The position numbers and the translations under genes are program-made. A DNA stretch of 64,000 nucleotides from Enterobacter hormaechei ATCC 49162. Its GTDB lineage: Bacteria > Pseudomonadota > Gammaproteobacteria > Enterobacterales > Enterobacteriaceae. The notes under the pieces were generated by a model. That model was not told the origin of the DNA. It saw only the letters and a list, made by a program, of their open reading frames with translations, and made no database searches. Below are positions 40,241 through 52,444 of the stretch, piece after piece; position 1 is the stretch's first letter; each line of letters opens with the position of its first letter. The stretch covers positions 1,798,001 through 1,862,000 of the forward strand of contig NZ_MKEQ01000001.1 of the NCBI RefSeq assembly GCF_001875655.1. The letters run 5' to 3'.

Positions 40241-41614
40241 TTACTGTGCTTCCGCCAGCTGACGGTCGCGGCGGCATTTAAACACCCAGCCGATCAGCAG
40301 CAGAACGATCCACGCGAAGCCCACGTAAAGGGAGATACGGGTATCCGGGTGATAACCAATCAGGCCAATGATGAAGACCAGGAAGATGAGGCCGACAATG
40401 GTCGTTGCCACCCCGCCCGGCACTTTAAACTTCAGCGCTTTGGCCTCTTCTGGCGACAGGCGGCGACGGAACGCAATCTGCGACAGCAGGATCATGATCC
40501 ACACCCACACGGTGGCGAAGGTCGCCAGCGACGCAATCACCAGGAAGACGTTCTCCGGCATGATGTAGTTCAGGTAAACCGAGAACAGCAGCGCCACGGT
40601 CATCACCACCACCGTTACCCACGGGGTGCCACGACGCGAGGTTTTGGCAAACACCTTCGGCGCACTGCCCTGCTCCGCCATGCCGTGCAGCATGCGGCCC
40701 ACGCCGAACACGTCACTGTTGATGGCCGACAGCGAGGCGGTCAGCACCACAAAGTTGAGAATGCTGGCAGCAAACGCAATGCCCATATGCTGGAAGGTCA
40801 GCACAAACGGGCTGCCGTTGGTGCCCACCTGGTTCCACGGATAGATGGACATAATCACAAACAGCGTGCCCACATAGAACACCAGGATACGCATCGGCAC
40901 CGAGTTGATGGCGCGCGGAATAGACTTCTCCGGATCTTTCGCTTCCCCGGCGGTGATGCCGATAATCTCAATACCGCCGTAGGCGAACATGACCATCTGG
41001 AGCGACATGACCATCCCGAGCCAGCCGTTGCTGAAGAAACCGCCGTTGCTCCACAGGTTATGGATGCCGGTTGGCTGACCGCCGTTGCCGATACCCCAGA
41101 TGATAATGCCGAAACCGGCGAGGATCATGATGATAATGGTCGCGACTTTAAAGAAGGAGAACCAGAACTCCAGCTCACCAAACACCTTCACGCTCATCAG
41201 GTTAACGGCGCAGATGATCAGCACCACGCTCAGCACCCAGATCCAGTGCGGCACGGCGGGGAACCAGACCCCCATATAGATGCCAAACGCCGTCACATCG
41301 GCAATGGCGACAATCAGGATTTCGAAGCAGTAGGTCCAGCCGGTGATAAACCCGGCCAGCGGGCCGAGGTTTTCCTGCGCATAGCGTGAAAACGAGCTGG
41401 CAGACGGGTTGTGAACCGACATTTCGCCGAGGGCGCGCATGATAATATAGGCCGCAGCGCCGCCGATGATGTAGGCCAGCAGAACGCTTGGACCGGCCAT
41501 TTTGATGGCATCTGCCGAGCCATAAAAAAGACCGGTGCCGATAGCCGAGCCCAGCGCCATAAAGCGGATGTGGCGGGTGCTCAATCCACGTTTAAGTTTG
41601 TTAGTGCTTTCCAT
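40241..41614 (-). CDS. proY: Amino-acid permease ProY (APC superfamily)
   Basis: Inner-membrane APC-type transporter of 457 residues, twelve predicted helices. In E. coli proY is a cryptic proline-specific permease. The substrate-binding motif region [20 protein letters not shown] in TM1 and [19 protein letters not shown] are visible. I start at 41614 ([11 protein letters not shown]); the frame extends seven residues to 41635. Follows brnQ across a strong terminator, so it needs its own promoter. Confidence 0.92.
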   Translation of the reverse strand: MESTNKLKRGLSTRHIRFMALGSAIGTGLFYGSADAIKMAGPSVLLAYIIGGAAAYIIMRALGEMSVHNPSASSFSRYAQENLGPLAGFITGWTYCFEILIVAIADVTAFGIYMGVWFPAVPHWIWVLSVVLIICAVNLMSVKVFGELEFWFSFFKVATIIIMILAGFGIIIWGIGNGGQPTGIHNLWSNGGFFSNGWLGMVMSLQMVMFAYGGIEIIGITAGEAKDPEKSIPRAINSVPMRILVFYVGTLFVIMSIYPWNQVGTNGSPFVLTFQHMGIAFAASILNFVVLTASLSAINSDVFGVGRMLHGMAEQGSAPKVFAKTSRRGTPWVTVVVMTVALLFSVYLNYIMPENVFLVIASLATFATVWVWIMILLSQIAFRRRLSPEEAKALKFKVPGGVATTIVGLIFLVFIIGLIGYHPDTRISLYVGFAWIVLLLIGWVFKCRRDRQLAEAQ

Positions 41615-41639
41615 TAAAATCTTGCCATTCAACACGAAA

Positions 41640-41676
41640 AAAACAAAAAACCACGGGGCCTTAAGCCCCGTGGTTA
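41640..41676 (-). terminator. Intrinsic terminator after brnQ
   Basis: On the minus strand AACCACGGGGC pairs with GCCCCGTGGTT over a five-base loop (CTTAA region), followed by TTTTTTGTTTTTTT. Strong terminator separating brnQ from proY. Confidence 0.92.
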
Positions 41677-41695
41677 AACAATTTGTTGCCGTTGA

Positions 41696-43015
41696 TTAAT
41701 GGGCGTTGGTTGCCACCTGACGCCCGGCCGCACGGTCCCAGATAATGGCCAGAACCAGCGCTACAACGGAAGGCATCAGCCAGGCCAGGCCCTGCTCGGA
41801 CAGCGGCAGACGCTGTGTCCAGGCTGGCAGGATGTCTGCGAATGCTGATGCTTTGATCCCGTCAAGGATACCAAAAATCAGGCTGATAAACATGGCTGGC
41901 GCAATAATTCGCGTCGAGCTATGCCACCACGGACGGGTGAAGCTCAGCACTACCAGTACGATACACGGCGGGTAGATCGCCGTCAGCACCGGAATTGACA
42001 CCTGAATCAGGTGGCTCAGACCGAGGTTTGACACCGCCATGGAGAAGATGCCGAGAATAAACACCAGCGTGCGGTAAGAGAGCGGCAGATACTGGGCGAA
42101 GAACTCCGCGCAGGCGCAGGTCAGGCCCACCGCCGTCACCAGACAGGCCAGGAAAATCAGTGCCGCCAGCAGCATGCTGCCTGCACCACCAAAGGTGTGC
42201 TGCACGTAAGCATGCAGGATCGCCGCGCCGTTTGCGCTCTGATCAACCAGCGTTGCGCTATCTGAACCCAGACGGAACAGCGCCAGATACAGCAGCGTCA
42301 GGCCGACACCGGCCATCAGGCCAGCCCAGATGGTGTAGCGGGTCAGCAGTCGCGCTTCGGTCACACCGCGGGAACGCGCGGCGTTAACGATAACGATACC
42401 AAACACCATCGCACCCAGCGTATCCATCGTCAGATAGCCGTTCACGAAACCGTTTGAGAACGCGGCGTTCTGGTAGGCGTCCATCGCGGTGCTGATCGGA
42501 CCCGCAGGCCAGACGATGGCCGCAACGGCCAGCACAATCAGCGCTACAATTTTCAGCGGTGCCAGGAAGTTACCTACGGTATCCAGCAGTTTACCCGGAT
42601 AGAGAGAAACCAGAATCACGATGGCGAAGTAAATGAGGCTGTAAATAAACAGCGGCATCGCGCCGTCACCGGTCAGCGGGGCGATACCCACTTCAAAGGA
42701 GACGGTCGCCGTACGCGGGGTCGCGAACAGCGGGCCAACGGCCAGATAGCAGACGGTAGCCAGCAGCACGCCAGCCACTTTGCCAATCGGGGTGCTGAGG
42801 CTGTCCACACCGCCACCCACTTTCGCCAGCGCGATCACGGTCAGTACCGGCAGGCCCACGGCAGTAAGCAGGAAGCCAAACGCAGCTGTCCAGACGTGTT
42901 CACCCGCCTGTAAGCCAACCATTGGAGGGAAAATGATGTTGCCTGCGCCAACGAACAGCGCAAATGTCATAAAGCCCAGCGCGATAATGTCACGCGATTT
43001 CAAGTGATGGGTCAT
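41696..43015 (-). CDS. brnQ: Branched-chain amino-acid transporter BrnQ
   Basis: Inner-membrane LIV-II carrier importing leucine, isoleucine and valine with Na+ or H+. 439 residues and twelve predicted helices; begins [20 protein letters not shown] with [20 protein letters not shown] typical of the family. Upstream lies a ~400-base region with an inverted repeat. Ends before a strong terminator; order phoR-brnQ-proY-malZ as in E. coli. Confidence 0.96.
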   Translation of the reverse strand: MTHHLKSRDIIALGFMTFALFVGAGNIIFPPMVGLQAGEHVWTAAFGFLLTAVGLPVLTVIALAKVGGGVDSLSTPIGKVAGVLLATVCYLAVGPLFATPRTATVSFEVGIAPLTGDGAMPLFIYSLIYFAIVILVSLYPGKLLDTVGNFLAPLKIVALIVLAVAAIVWPAGPISTAMDAYQNAAFSNGFVNGYLTMDTLGAMVFGIVIVNAARSRGVTEARLLTRYTIWAGLMAGVGLTLLYLALFRLGSDSATLVDQSANGAAILHAYVQHTFGGAGSMLLAALIFLACLVTAVGLTCACAEFFAQYLPLSYRTLVFILGIFSMAVSNLGLSHLIQVSIPVLTAIYPPCIVLVVLSFTRPWWHSSTRIIAPAMFISLIFGILDGIKASAFADILPAWTQRLPLSEQGLAWLMPSVVALVLAIIWDRAAGRQVATNAH

Positions 43016-43424
43016 AAAACCTTACTGCCTGTGGATGTGATGTTGAAAACGTTGAGATTTTCGCCATCCCTGACGGGACGATACAGCGGAAAATTTGCTC
43101 AATTTCAGCGGGATATGCTCCCGTCCTGGCGTGGCGAAGAATAGTTTTTCGATTTACCACGCAAATACAGTCGGTCTGACAGTATATGGGGGGCAATTTA
43201 AACGCTTATAACGTTTAAAGGCAAGAAGGGATCGTAAAACCAGAACAATATGCCAGCATGAAAATTCAGGCCAACATAATATGCCATGTATAAGAAAAAC
43301 TCATGGCTAATCATGCGAACAAAAAAGCACCAGCCGTATAATATTCATTCGCGTTTCGCTTGACTGCAAAGCAAACGGGCCAGCAATCGCTGGCCCGTGG
43401 AAAGGTAGCCTGACACACTCGCCG
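43016..43424. other. Gene-free stretch between brnQ and phoR
   Basis: About 400 bases without a convincing gene. Near brnQ the minus-strand leader can fold (GACGGGA with TCCCGTC around 43068-43128). At 43197-43219 TTTAAACG and CGTTTAAA form a perfect 8-bp inverted repeat over CTTATAA, a possible operator for brnQ. The rest is AT-rich with no recognised site; the phoR terminator lies at its far end. Confidence 0.55.
43375..43398 (-). terminator. Terminator after phoR
   Basis: ACGGGCCAGC and GCTGGCCCGT form a perfect 10-bp stem with a four-base loop, followed on the minus strand by TTTGCTTTG. It lies 27 bases after the phoR stop. Confidence 0.8.
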
Positions 43425-44720
43425 TCAGGCGCGCTTTTTGGCAATTAATCGTTCCGGGATAACGAAACTAAAGCGCGTGCCCTTACCCAGGGTACTTTCG
43501 ATATTGAGCCGGCTTTCGTGGTGGCTGACGGCATGCTTCACGATAGCCAGCCCCAGTCCGCTCCCCCCGGTCTGCCGCGAGCGCGCCTTATCCACCCGGT
43601 AGAACCGTTCGGTGAGACGCGGAAGGTGTTCAGGCCCAATCCCCGGCCCGTTGTCCTCGACGCTAAACTCAGCCCCCGCCAGGGTATGCTGCCAGCACAC
43701 CGTAATATGCGTCCCTTTCGGGGTATGATTCACGGCGTTATAGACCAGGTTTGAGATAGCGCTCCGCAACTCATCTTCACTGCCCAGCACTTTCAGCGTG
43801 TTATCAACGTCAAAAGCCAGCGTGTGCTGATTATGACTCAGCGTTTGGGCTTCGCGCTCCACCACCCGCAACATCATCGGCACATCAATGATGTCATTTA
43901 GCGCCAGCGACGGGGCGGCCTCAATTTTTGAAAGCGTCAGCAGTTGTTTAACCAGCCCTTCCATGCGGAACGTCTGCTCACGCATGGTATGCAGCGCTTT
44001 CTCACGCGGCGCCCCTTCAAGCGTTTGCTCCTGCATCATCTCCAGATAGCCCTGAAGCACCGTCAATGGCGTACGCAGCTCGTGGCTGACGTTAGCAAAG
44101 AAGTTGCGGCGAGCGCCCTCAAGCTGGTGCATCTGGGTAACGTCACGCGCTACCATCAGCCACTGGCGATCGCTGTAGGGCATCACGCGGATTTCCAGAT
44201 GGCGACCGTTATTGAGCTTAAGGTTGTGTGGGCGGGAAAAATCCCGCTTTTTCAGATACAGCGTGAACTCGGGATAACGCAGAAGGTTCAGGATGTTCTG
44301 GCCATTATCATCCGGCCAGCGCAGGCCCAGCAGCTGTTGCGCGAGGCCATTACACCAGAAGATCGTCCCTTCTTCTGTTGTCAGGATCACCGCATCCGGC
44401 AGCGACTCCGCACCGCTGCGAAAGCGTTTGATCAGGCTTCCCAGCTCGCGACGGCGCTTTTTATTACGCATCTGCATCTGGTGCAGGCCGTAGAGTAGCG
44501 GTTCCCAGCTTCCGCTTCCCGGCGGGGGGGTCATACTTCTGTCGACCCATAGCCACCAGGAGAGACGCAGTAAATTCCAGAAATGCCAGACGAGCAATCC
44601 CGTCACGGCCACCAGTAAAAACCACGGCAGATAGCCAAAAATAGCCCCCAGAATGAGGGCCGGAATACAGCATAAGATCAGTTCAAAGACGAGCCTTTTC
44701 CATGACAGACGTTCCAGCAC
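43425..44720 (-). CDS. phoR: Phosphate sensor histidine kinase PhoR
   Basis: Inner-membrane bifunctional kinase/phosphatase that controls PhoB according to Pst transport status. 431 residues: two N-terminal membrane helices (~10-60), a basic linker, a PAS domain (~95-195), DHp domain with H213 ([13 protein letters not shown]) and an ATPase domain ([13 protein letters not shown]-box, [23 protein letters not shown]). Forms the phoB-phoR operon, 21 bases downstream of phoB. Confidence 0.97.
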   Translation of the reverse strand: MLERLSWKRLVFELILCCIPALILGAIFGYLPWFLLVAVTGLLVWHFWNLLRLSWWLWVDRSMTPPPGSGSWEPLLYGLHQMQMRNKKRRRELGSLIKRFRSGAESLPDAVILTTEEGTIFWCNGLAQQLLGLRWPDDNGQNILNLLRYPEFTLYLKKRDFSRPHNLKLNNGRHLEIRVMPYSDRQWLMVARDVTQMHQLEGARRNFFANVSHELRTPLTVLQGYLEMMQEQTLEGAPREKALHTMREQTFRMEGLVKQLLTLSKIEAAPSLALNDIIDVPMMLRVVEREAQTLSHNQHTLAFDVDNTLKVLGSEDELRSAISNLVYNAVNHTPKGTHITVCWQHTLAGAEFSVEDNGPGIGPEHLPRLTERFYRVDKARSRQTGGSGLGLAIVKHAVSHHESRLNIESTLGKGTRFSFVIPERLIAKKRA

Positions 44721-44741
44721 GCGTCACACTCCTGTCATTGT

Positions 44742-45431
44742 TCAGAAACGGGTCGAGAAACGATAACCCGTGCCGCGGACCGTCTGTACCATGCGATCGT
44801 GGCCGCTCAGTTCCAGTGCTTTACGCAGGCGGCGAATATGGACGTCAACCGTTCGGTCTTCGACATAGACGTTAGTTCCCCAGACGTTATTCAGCAACTG
44901 TTCGCGGCTGTAAACGCGCTCCGGGTGTGTCATAAAGAAGTGCAGGAGTTTAAATTCGGTTGGCCCCATATCGAGGGGGTTTTCACCGGTCATGACCCGG
45001 TGTGAGGTGGGATCCAGACTCAGACCCTGCATCTCAATCACCTCTTCCACCGCCATCGGTGAAATTCGGCGCATCACGGCTTTAATACGCGCCACCAGCT
45101 CTTTCGGGGAGAACGGTTTGGTGATGTAATCGTCCGCGCCGGTTTCCAGACCGCGCACGCGATCCTCTTCCTCGCCACGCGCCGTGAGCATCACCACCGG
45201 GATATCGCGGGTCATCGCCTCGCGTTTGATATGCTTGATAAACTGCAATCCGGAACCGCCAGGCAGCATCCAGTCCAGCAGGATCAGATCGGGCCAGGGT
45301 TCATTCAGCTGATTCACCGCGCTGTCATAATCTTCCGCTTCAACCGGCTGGAAGCCATTTTGTTCAAGCACGAAGCACACCATTTCACGGATCGGAGCTT
45401 CATCTTCTACGACCAGAATACGTCTCGCCAT
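44742..45431 (-). CDS. phoB: Phosphate response regulator PhoB
   Basis: OmpR-type activator of the Pho regulon. 229 residues: a receiver domain with acidic pair E9/D10, phosphoacceptor D53 (LLDWMLP) and conserved K105 region, then a winged-helix DNA-binding domain ([31 protein letters not shown]). A Pho box upstream (45491-45515) indicates autoregulation. Divergent from sbcD. Confidence 0.97.
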   Translation of the reverse strand: MARRILVVEDEAPIREMVCFVLEQNGFQPVEAEDYDSAVNQLNEPWPDLILLDWMLPGGSGLQFIKHIKREAMTRDIPVVMLTARGEEEDRVRGLETGADDYITKPFSPKELVARIKAVMRRISPMAVEEVIEMQGLSLDPTSHRVMTGENPLDMGPTEFKLLHFFMTHPERVYSREQLLNNVWGTNVYVEDRTVDVHIRRLRKALELSGHDRMVQTVRGTGYRFSTRF

Positions 45432-45490
45432 ACTTTGCCCTGTCTTATCGTATTTAAGTTACAAGTCTGTAATGCGGCGTCATTATGCGT

Positions 45491-45515
45491 CAGATTTATG
45501 ACAGATTTATGAAAA
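45491..45515 (-). promoter_or_regulatory. Pho box upstream of phoB
   Basis: On the minus strand CTGTCATAAATCTG follows TTTTCATAAAT, giving repeated CATAAATCTG units at 11-base period, the PhoB site pattern. It lies 60-84 bases before the phoB start and resembles the phoB Pho box of E. coli closely. Confidence 0.9.
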
Positions 45516-45618
45516 ACATTACCACTATAAATGGCAAACTGTTGTTTTATTACAGCGGTTATTTTCCGTTCCCCGAAAGTTTATAATCCTGCTTTCTTAT
45601 TATTGCCACGGATCTCTT

Positions 45619-46824
45619 ATGCGCATACTTCACACCTCAGACTGGCACCTGGGTCAAAATTTTTACAGCAAAAGCCGCGCCGCGGAACATGACGCGTTCC
45701 TGAACTGGCTGCTGGAGACGGCTCAGGCTCATGAGGTGGACGCGATTATTGTGGCGGGCGACATTTTCGATACCGGCTCGCCGCCGAGCTATGCGCGTGA
45801 GCTGTACAACCGTTTTGTGGTCAACCTCCAGCAAACCGGTTGTCACCTGGTGATTGTCGCCGGAAACCATGACTCCGTGGCGACGCTGAATGAATCCCGC
45901 GACATTCTGGCGTTCCTCAATACCACCGTGGTGGCCAGCGCCGGACATGCGCCGCAGATCCTGAAAAAGCGCGACGGCACGCCGGGCGCGGTACTGTGCC
46001 CAATCCCGTTTTTACGCCCGCGCGATATCGTGCAAAGCCAGGCCGGTCTGTCCGGCAGCGAAAAACAGCAGCATCTGTTGCAGGCCATCACCCACTATTA
46101 TCACCAGCAGCATACGCAAGCCTGTGCCCTGCGCGGCGATCAGGCCATTCCGATCATTGCGACCGGGCACCTCACCACCGTCGGAGCCAGTAAGAGTGAC
46201 GCGGTGCGCGAGATCTATATCGGTACGCTGGACGCGTTTCCGGCGCAGAACTTCCCGCCCGCCGACTACATTGCTCTCGGGCATATCCACCGGGCGCAGG
46301 TCATCGGCGGCTGCGAGCATATCCGCTACTGTGGCTCCCCTGTTTCGCTCAGTTTCGATGAAACCGGTAAGGCCAAGTCCGTGCATCTGGTGAGCTTCAC
46401 CGATGGCAAACTCAGCGCCGTCGAGACGCTGGAGGTGCCGGTCACCCAGCCGCTGGCGGTGCTGAAAGGCGATCTTGCCGCGATTACGGAACAGCTTGAG
46501 CAATGGCGCGGCGCAGAGCTTGATCCGCCAGTCTGGCTGGATATTGAAATCATCACTGATGAGTACCTGCATGATATGCAGCGAAAAATTCAGGCGCTGA
46601 CCGAAGATTTGCCGGTAGAGGTGCTGCTGGTGCGCCGCAGCCGCGAACAGCGCGAGAAAATTCTGCTGAGCGCCCAACGTGAAACGCTAAGTGAACTTCG
46701 GGCAGAAGAGGTATTCGAGCGGCGGCTGGCGCATGAAGAGATGGACGACGCCAGACGCGTCAGGCTGAACGAGCTGTTTATTCAGACGCTGCACGCCCTC
46801 AATGACGAGGAAGAAAACGCATGA
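45619..46824 (+). CDS. sbcD: SbcCD nuclease subunit D
   Basis: Mn-dependent nuclease of the SbcCD (Mre11-Rad50-like) complex that opens DNA hairpins and processes blocked ends. 401 residues with the calcineurin-type metal motifs DWHLG, GDIFDTG, GNHDS and GHIHRAQ. Its stop overlaps the sbcC start by four bases (ATGA), implying coupled synthesis. Divergent from phoB. Confidence 0.96.
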   Translation: MRILHTSDWHLGQNFYSKSRAAEHDAFLNWLLETAQAHEVDAIIVAGDIFDTGSPPSYARELYNRFVVNLQQTGCHLVIVAGNHDSVATLNESRDILAFLNTTVVASAGHAPQILKKRDGTPGAVLCPIPFLRPRDIVQSQAGLSGSEKQQHLLQAITHYYHQQHTQACALRGDQAIPIIATGHLTTVGASKSDAVREIYIGTLDAFPAQNFPPADYIALGHIHRAQVIGGCEHIRYCGSPVSLSFDETGKAKSVHLVSFTDGKLSAVETLEVPVTQPLAVLKGDLAAITEQLEQWRGAELDPPVWLDIEIITDEYLHDMQRKIQALTEDLPVEVLLVRRSREQREKILLSAQRETLSELRAEEVFERRLAHEEMDDARRVRLNELFIQTLHALNDEEENA

Positions 46825-49800
46825 AAATTCTGAGCCTGCGTCTGAAAAACCTGAACTCGCTCAAAGGCGAGTGGAAAATTGATTTCACCGCGGAGCCGTT
46901 CGCCAGCAACGGGCTGTTTGCCATCACCGGCGCCACCGGCGCGGGGAAAACCACGCTGCTGGACGCCATCTGCCTGGCGCTGTACCACGAAACGCCGCGT
47001 CTGAATAAGGTCTCCCAGGCGCAAAACGACCTGATGACGCGCGATACCGCAGAGTGTCTGGCAGAGGTGGAGTTTGAGGTGAAAGGCGTCGCATATCGCG
47101 CTTTCTGGAGCCAGAACCGCGCCCGCAACCAGCCGGACGGGAACTTACAGGCACCGCGCGTAGAGCTGGCCCGCTGTGAGGATGGCAAAATCCTGGCGGA
47201 TAAGGTCACGGATAAGCTGGAACAAACCGCCGCGCTGACCGGGCTGGACTACGGTCGCTTTACCCGCTCGATGTTGCTCTCCCAGGGGCAGTTTGCCGCC
47301 TTCCTGAATGCTAAACCGGGCGATCGCGCAGAACTGCTGGAAGAACTGACCGGGACGGAAATTTACGGCCAGATTTCCGCCATGGTTTTTGAAAAACACA
47401 AAGCGGCACGCAACGCGCTGGAGAGGTGCGAAGCACAGGCCGCAGGCGTTGTGCTGCTGAGTGAGGAACAGCAGCAGCACTTGCAGCAACGTTTGCAGGC
47501 ACTTACTGACGAAGAGAAAATCCTGCTGGCACAGCAGCAGAGCCAACAGAAAGATTTTCAGTGGATTGCGCGTAACGACGAACTGATACGTGAACAGCAG
47601 CGCGCAGCCGCTTCCCAGCAGCAGGTGCAACAGGCACTGACGGACGCCGCGCCCCAACTGGCGAAGCTCCAGCTGGCACAGCCCGCCGCCCAGCTACGTC
47701 CCCTGTGGGAGCATCAGCAGGAGCAGACCACCCGCCTTGCGCAAACAACAGCGCGAATTGTTGAAGTAAATACTCGCTTACTCGACAGAGCGGCGCAGCG
47801 CTCGCGTATCCGCAACGGTGCGCTACGCAATCGTGAACAGTTGCAAACAGAGCACACGGCACTGACGCAGTGGCTCACCGAACACGATCGTTTCCGTCAG
47901 TGGGGGCAGGAAATTGCCGGCTGGCGGGCACACTTTGCGCAACTGAGTCGCGATAAAAATCAGCTTGCTGCCCAGGCAGCGCGCATGGCTGAACTTCGCC
48001 AGAAGCTGGCTGAGATGCCGGAGAGCACGCTGTCGCTGACGGCTGAGGATCTCGCGACGGCAATGGAGCAACAGGCGCAATCGCGGGCGCTCCGCCAGCG
48101 CCTGACCGCGCTTCACGCTCGCTATCAGCCGCTGCAAAAACGACTGCGACAGAATGCAGAAAGCGTGCAGAAAGCGCAGGCGGAGCAGGTTAAGCTCAAT
48201 GACACGTTGACCCTGCGGCGTCAGCAGTATAAAGAGAAAAATCAACACCTTGCCGACCTGAAAGCGCTCTGTGAGCGTGAAGCGACAATCAAAGATCTTG
48301 AGAACTATCGTGCTCAGCTGGAAGCGGGTAAGCCTTGTCCACTCTGCGGTTCACGCGAACACCCGGCGGTCGTCCAGTATCAGGCGCTTGAACTGACCGA
48401 CAATCAGCGCCGCCGCGACGCGCTGGAGAAGGAGGTTGCCGCGCTAAAAGAGGAAGGATTGCTGGTGCTCGGGCAGGTGAATGCGCTGACCCAACAGATC
48501 CAGCGCGAGACAGACGAAGCCCAGGCTCTTACTCAGGAAGAGCAAGCACTCACTCAAGAGTGGCTGGAGGTCTGCACTTCCCTGAACATAGCCCTGAATA
48601 TTCAGGATGATATCGCCCCCTGGATGCACGAACAGGAGCAGTACGAACGCCAGCTTTATCAGTTCAGCCAGCGTCTGACGCTGCAAAACCAGCTCAATGA
48701 ACAGGAAGGTCAGGCGCGCCAGTACCAGCAGCAGCTGACGGCGACGCGTCAGGCATTGGCGGCCTCGCTAGAATCACTGTCGCTTAACGTGCCCGATGAA
48801 GGCGCTGAAAGCGCCTGGCTGAGCGCGCGCGAAAGCGAATATTCCCGCTGGCAGGAAAAACAGACCCAGCACGTTACGATTCAGGAACGGATTAACGCCC
48901 TGACGCCCGTTCTGGATACGCTGCCGGTTTCCGATGACGCAGAAGCCGACGCGGTGATCCCTGAGAACTGGCGCGGGATCCACGACGAATGCGTGTCGCT
49001 GCAAAGCCAGCTCACCACCCTACAGCAGCAGGAGTCCCTTGAGCGTGAACGGCTCCAGCAATCACAGGCTCAGTTCAGCGCCGCGCTGACCGCGAGCTGC
49101 TTTGCCGATCGGGAGGCATTTCTCTCCGCCCTGCTGGATGAGGCGTCGATCCGCCAGCTTGAACAGCAAAAGCAGACGCTGGAAAACCAGCTTCAGCAGG
49201 CCACGGCGCTCTCCGTACAGGCAAGCCAGCAGCTTGAGGCGCATCAGGCACAGCGCCCGGAGGGGCTGGAAACCGACGCCGCTACCCTTCAGACCCGGTT
49301 ACATCAGCTGGCGCAACAGCTTCGGGATAACACCACGCATCAGGGGGAGATCCGCCAGCAGCTCAAACAGGATGCCGATAACCGTCTGCACCAGCAGGCA
49401 CTTATGCAGCAGATTGAGGAGGCGGCGCGTCAGGCCGACGACTGGGGCTATCTCAATGCGCTGATAGGCTCCAGCACAGGCGATAAATTCCGTAAATTCG
49501 CCCAGGGGCTGACGCTGGATAACCTGGTGTGGCTTGCCAACCAGCAGCTTAACCGTCTGCATGGTCGCTATCTGCTTCAGCGTAAAGCCAGCGACGCGCT
49601 GGAGCTGGAAGTGGTCGACACCTGGCAGGCCGATGCGGTACGCGATACCCGCACCCTTTCCGGCGGGGAGAGTTTCCTGGTCAGTCTGGCGCTGGCCTTA
49701 GCGCTTTCCGATCTGGTCAGTCACAAAACGCGCATTGACTCGCTGTTCCTCGATGAAGGGTTCGGGACGCTCGACAGCGAAACGCTGGATACCGCGCTGG

Positions 49801-49952
49801 ATGCGCTCGACGCGCTGAACGCCACCGGAAAAACCATCGGCGTGATCAGCCATGTAGAGGCAATGAAAGAGCGTATTCCGGTGCAGATCAAAGTGAAGAA
49901 GATCAACGGGCTGGGATATAGCAGGCTGGACAGGGAGTTTGCGGTACAGTAA
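46821..49952 (+). CDS. sbcC: SbcCD nuclease subunit C
   Basis: SMC/Rad50-like ATPase of 1043 residues (E. coli 1048). Walker [10 protein letters not shown] at 37-45, long Gln-rich coiled-coil arms, the zinc hook C506-P-L-C509 at mid-protein, and a C-terminal half with [21 protein letters not shown] signature and Walker [15 protein letters not shown]. The pair with sbcD is intact. In E. coli araJ follows; here an intergenic repeat and then convergent mak follow. Confidence 0.96.
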   Translation: MKILSLRLKNLNSLKGEWKIDFTAEPFASNGLFAITGATGAGKTTLLDAICLALYHETPRLNKVSQAQNDLMTRDTAECLAEVEFEVKGVAYRAFWSQNRARNQPDGNLQAPRVELARCEDGKILADKVTDKLEQTAALTGLDYGRFTRSMLLSQGQFAAFLNAKPGDRAELLEELTGTEIYGQISAMVFEKHKAARNALERCEAQAAGVVLLSEEQQQHLQQRLQALTDEEKILLAQQQSQQKDFQWIARNDELIREQQRAAASQQQVQQALTDAAPQLAKLQLAQPAAQLRPLWEHQQEQTTRLAQTTARIVEVNTRLLDRAAQRSRIRNGALRNREQLQTEHTALTQWLTEHDRFRQWGQEIAGWRAHFAQLSRDKNQLAAQAARMAELRQKLAEMPESTLSLTAEDLATAMEQQAQSRALRQRLTALHARYQPLQKRLRQNAESVQKAQAEQVKLNDTLTLRRQQYKEKNQHLADLKALCEREATIKDLENYRAQLEAGKPCPLCGSREHPAVVQYQALELTDNQRRRDALEKEVAALKEEGLLVLGQVNALTQQIQRETDEAQALTQEEQALTQEWLEVCTSLNIALNIQDDIAPWMHEQEQYERQLYQFSQRLTLQNQLNEQEGQARQYQQQLTATRQALAASLESLSLNVPDEGAESAWLSARESEYSRWQEKQTQHVTIQERINALTPVLDTLPVSDDAEADAVIPENWRGIHDECVSLQSQLTTLQQQESLERERLQQSQAQFSAALTASCFADREAFLSALLDEASIRQLEQQKQTLENQLQQATALSVQASQQLEAHQAQRPEGLETDAATLQTRLHQLAQQLRDNTTHQGEIRQQLKQDADNRLHQQALMQQIEEAARQADDWGYLNALIGSSTGDKFRKFAQGLTLDNLVWLANQQLNRLHGRYLLQRKASDALELEVVDTWQADAVRDTRTLSGGESFLVSLALALALSDLVSHKTRIDSLFLDEGFGTLDSETLDTALDALDALNATGKTIGVISHVEAMKERIPVQIKVKKINGLGYSRLDREFAVQ

Positions 49953-49976
49953 ATGGGGGGATGGTGCGCTCTGGTG

Positions 49977-50068
49977 CCCCTCACCCTAACCCTCTCCCCA
50001 AAGGGGCGAGGGGATGGTTCACTGCTCGCATTAATTTGTGGGGATCCCTCAGCCCACGGGGAGAGGGA
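49977..50068. repeat. Intergenic hairpin repeat, second family, tandem copy
   Basis: CCCCTCACCCTAACCCTCTC continues with CCAAAGGGGCGAGGGG; about 30 bases later CCCTCAGCCCACGGGGAGAG repeats the theme. It shares the core CCCTCACCC/CCCTCTCCC/GGGAGAGGG with the element at 14635-14668. Lies between convergent sbcC and mak. Confidence 0.6.
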
Positions 50069-50094
50069 ACAAACATCAAAAAGCCGTTTTGCGT

Positions 50095-51000
50095 TTATTC
50101 CGGCCACAGCCACGCCGCGCCGCGCACGCCGCTGGAATCGCCGTGGACGGCTTTGCGGATCGGCGTTTCGCACTCGCCGCCAAATACCCACTGTTTCACC
50201 AGCGTGGGCACCGTCGCGTACAGGCGGTCGACGTTGCTCATGCCGCCGCCCAGCACAATTACGTCGGGATCGAGAATATTGATCACATGCGCCAGTGATT
50301 TTGCCAGCCGCATTTCGTAGCGGCTGAGCGCCAGTTCAGCCACCGGATCCTGCTCCTCTACCAGACGCATAATCTCGTTACCTTTCAGCGGCTGGCCGCT
50401 CAGACGATGATAATCGGTGGCAAACCCCGTGCCGGAAATAAAGGTCTCAATACAGCCCTGCTTACCACAGTAGCACGGCACTTCGGCGCGGTATTTGAGT
50501 TCATCTTCGTCCATCCACGGTAACGGGTTGTGCCCCCACTCGCCCGCGGTGCCGTTACCGCCAATATGCGAGCGTCCGCCGAAGGCCACGCCCGCCCCGC
50601 ACCCGGTGCCGATGATTACCGCAAAAACGGTTTGCGCGCCAGCCGCTGCGCCATCGACGGCCTCAGACACCGCCAGGCAGTTAGCGTCATTTGCCAGACG
50701 CACTTCCCGGTTCAGACGTTGGCTTAGGTCTTTATCAAACGGCTGACCGTTGAGCCAGGTGGAGTTGGCGTTTTTCACCACGCCGGTATACGGCGAAATG
50801 GAGCCGGGGATCCCCATACCGACCGTCCCCGTCTCGCCCGTTGCCTGCTCTGCCATATCGACCAGGCGAGCAATCGTCTCAAGGGTCTGGTGATAATCAT
50901 CGCGCGGCGTAGGCAAGCGGTGGCGAAACAGTTGCTCCCCCTGCTCGCTCAGCGCAATGACTTCTGTTTTGGTGCCGCCCAAATCAATCCCAATACGCAC
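50095..51000 (-). CDS. mak: Fructokinase (ROK family)
   Basis: Cytoplasmic ROK-family kinase; E. coli Mak (YajF) phosphorylates fructose and mannose. 301 residues. ATP motif [12 protein letters not shown] at the N-terminus, ROK signature with zinc-binding GEWGHNPL and [12 protein letters not shown], and catalytic ANDANCLA. I use the GTG at 51000, preceded by GAGGAG and matching the family N-terminus VRIGIDLGG; the frame runs to 51087 but the additional residues look non-coding. Divergent from rdgC. Confidence 0.94.
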   Translation of the reverse strand: MRIGIDLGGTKTEVIALSEQGEQLFRHRLPTPRDDYHQTLETIARLVDMAEQATGETGTVGMGIPGSISPYTGVVKNANSTWLNGQPFDKDLSQRLNREVRLANDANCLAVSEAVDGAAAGAQTVFAVIIGTGCGAGVAFGGRSHIGGNGTAGEWGHNPLPWMDEDELKYRAEVPCYCGKQGCIETFISGTGFATDYHRLSGQPLKGNEIMRLVEEQDPVAELALSRYEMRLAKSLAHVINILDPDVIVLGGGMSNVDRLYATVPTLVKQWVFGGECETPIRKAVHGDSSGVRGAAWLWPE

Positions 51001-51123
51001 AAGACACTCCTCATTTTTTTGATTATCAACAGAGTAGAAGCCCGCTTCCCGATTAGCAATGCAAGCGATGCGACAATTCGTTATCATGCCCGCTGATTTA
51101 ACGACAAGGCCGTGGAAATTATC

Positions 51124-52038
51124 ATGCTGTGGTTCAAAAATTTGATGGTTTACCGTCTCAGCCGCGACGTTTCGCTGCGTGCAGAAGAGATGGAAAAACA
51201 GTTAGCCGCTTACTCCTTTACCCCTTGCGGTAGCCAGGATATGGCAAAAACCGGCTGGGTTCCGCCAATGGGTTCTCAAAGCGATGCGCTGACCCACGCC
51301 AGCAGCACGGGGCAAATTATCGTATGCGCCCGTAAAGAAGAGAAGATCCTGCCGACGCCCGTGGTTAAGCAGGCGCTCGAAGCGAAGATCTTCAAGCTGG
51401 AAGCTGAACAGGGCCGTAAGCTTAAAAAAACCGAAAAAGATTCGCTGAAAGATGAAGTGCTGCACTCGCTGCTGCCGCGCGCCTTTAGCCGCTTTAGCCA
51501 GACCATGATGTGGATCGACACCGTTAACGGGCTGATCATGGTGGACTGCGCCAGCGCCAAAAAAGCGGAAGACACGCTGGCGCTGCTGCGTAAGAGCCTT
51601 GGATCATTACCCGTGGTTCCGCTGGCGCTGGAAACGCCGATTGAGCTGACCCTGACCGAGTGGGTGCGCAGCGGGACTGCCGCGCAGGGCTTCCAGATCC
51701 TCGATGAAGCAGAGCTGAAAGCGCTGCTGGAAGATGGCGGCGTGATCCGCGCGAAGAAACAGGATCTGGTGAGCGACGAAATTGCCGTACACATTGAAGC
51801 GGGCAAAGTGGTGACTAAACTGGCACTCGACTGGCAGCAGCGCATTCAGTTTGTGATGTGTGATGACGGCTCCGTGAAGCGCCTTAAATTCTGCGATGAG
51901 CTGCGCGATCAGAACGAAGACATCGACCGCGAGGATTATGCTCAGCGCTTTGACGCAGACTTTATCCTGATGACCGGCGAACTGGCGGCGTTGATCCAGA
52001 ATCTGGTGGAAGGTCTCGGCGGCGAAGCGCAGCGCTGA
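51124..52038 (+). CDS. rdgC: Recombination-associated protein RdgC
   Basis: Ring-shaped dsDNA-binding protein that limits RecA activity and modulates recombination. 304 residues (E. coli 303), starting [18 protein letters not shown]; family segments [15 protein letters not shown] and [17 protein letters not shown] are present. I start at 51124; the frame allows four more residues upstream. Divergent from mak, followed by a REP. Confidence 0.96.
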   Translation: MLWFKNLMVYRLSRDVSLRAEEMEKQLAAYSFTPCGSQDMAKTGWVPPMGSQSDALTHASSTGQIIVCARKEEKILPTPVVKQALEAKIFKLEAEQGRKLKKTEKDSLKDEVLHSLLPRAFSRFSQTMMWIDTVNGLIMVDCASAKKAEDTLALLRKSLGSLPVVPLALETPIELTLTEWVRSGTAAQGFQILDEAELKALLEDGGVIRAKKQDLVSDEIAVHIEAGKVVTKLALDWQQRIQFVMCDDGSVKRLKFCDELRDQNEDIDREDYAQRFDADFILMTGELAALIQNLVEGLGGEAQR

Positions 52039-52049
52039 CAGGCAAAACG

Positions 52050-52080
52050 TAGGCCGGGTAAGCGAATGCGCCACCCGGCA
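52050..52080. repeat. REP element between rdgC and ppnP
   Basis: TAGGCCGGGTAAGCGAATGC then GCCACCCGGCA, a single REP unit between convergent genes, 12 bases after the rdgC stop. Confidence 0.85.
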
Positions 52081-52085
52081 TGCTT

Positions 52086-52406
<321 letters not shown>

Positions 52407-52444
52407 CTATAGGGGCCATGCTCATGACCTGTCACGCAAAATCA

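Noticed and set aside
40349..41389. 346-residue plus-strand open frame
   Set aside because: Antisense to proY; sequence is His/Asp-rich low-complexity typical of reversed membrane-protein codons.
43016..43424. CRISPR, attachment site or prophage remnant in larger gaps
   Set aside because: No direct-repeat array, tRNA, integrase or phage gene was found in this or any other gap.
49953..50094. Remnant of araJ between sbcC and mak
   Set aside because: The gap holds only the repeat element; no coding trace of an MFS protein can be read, so loss or original absence cannot be told apart.
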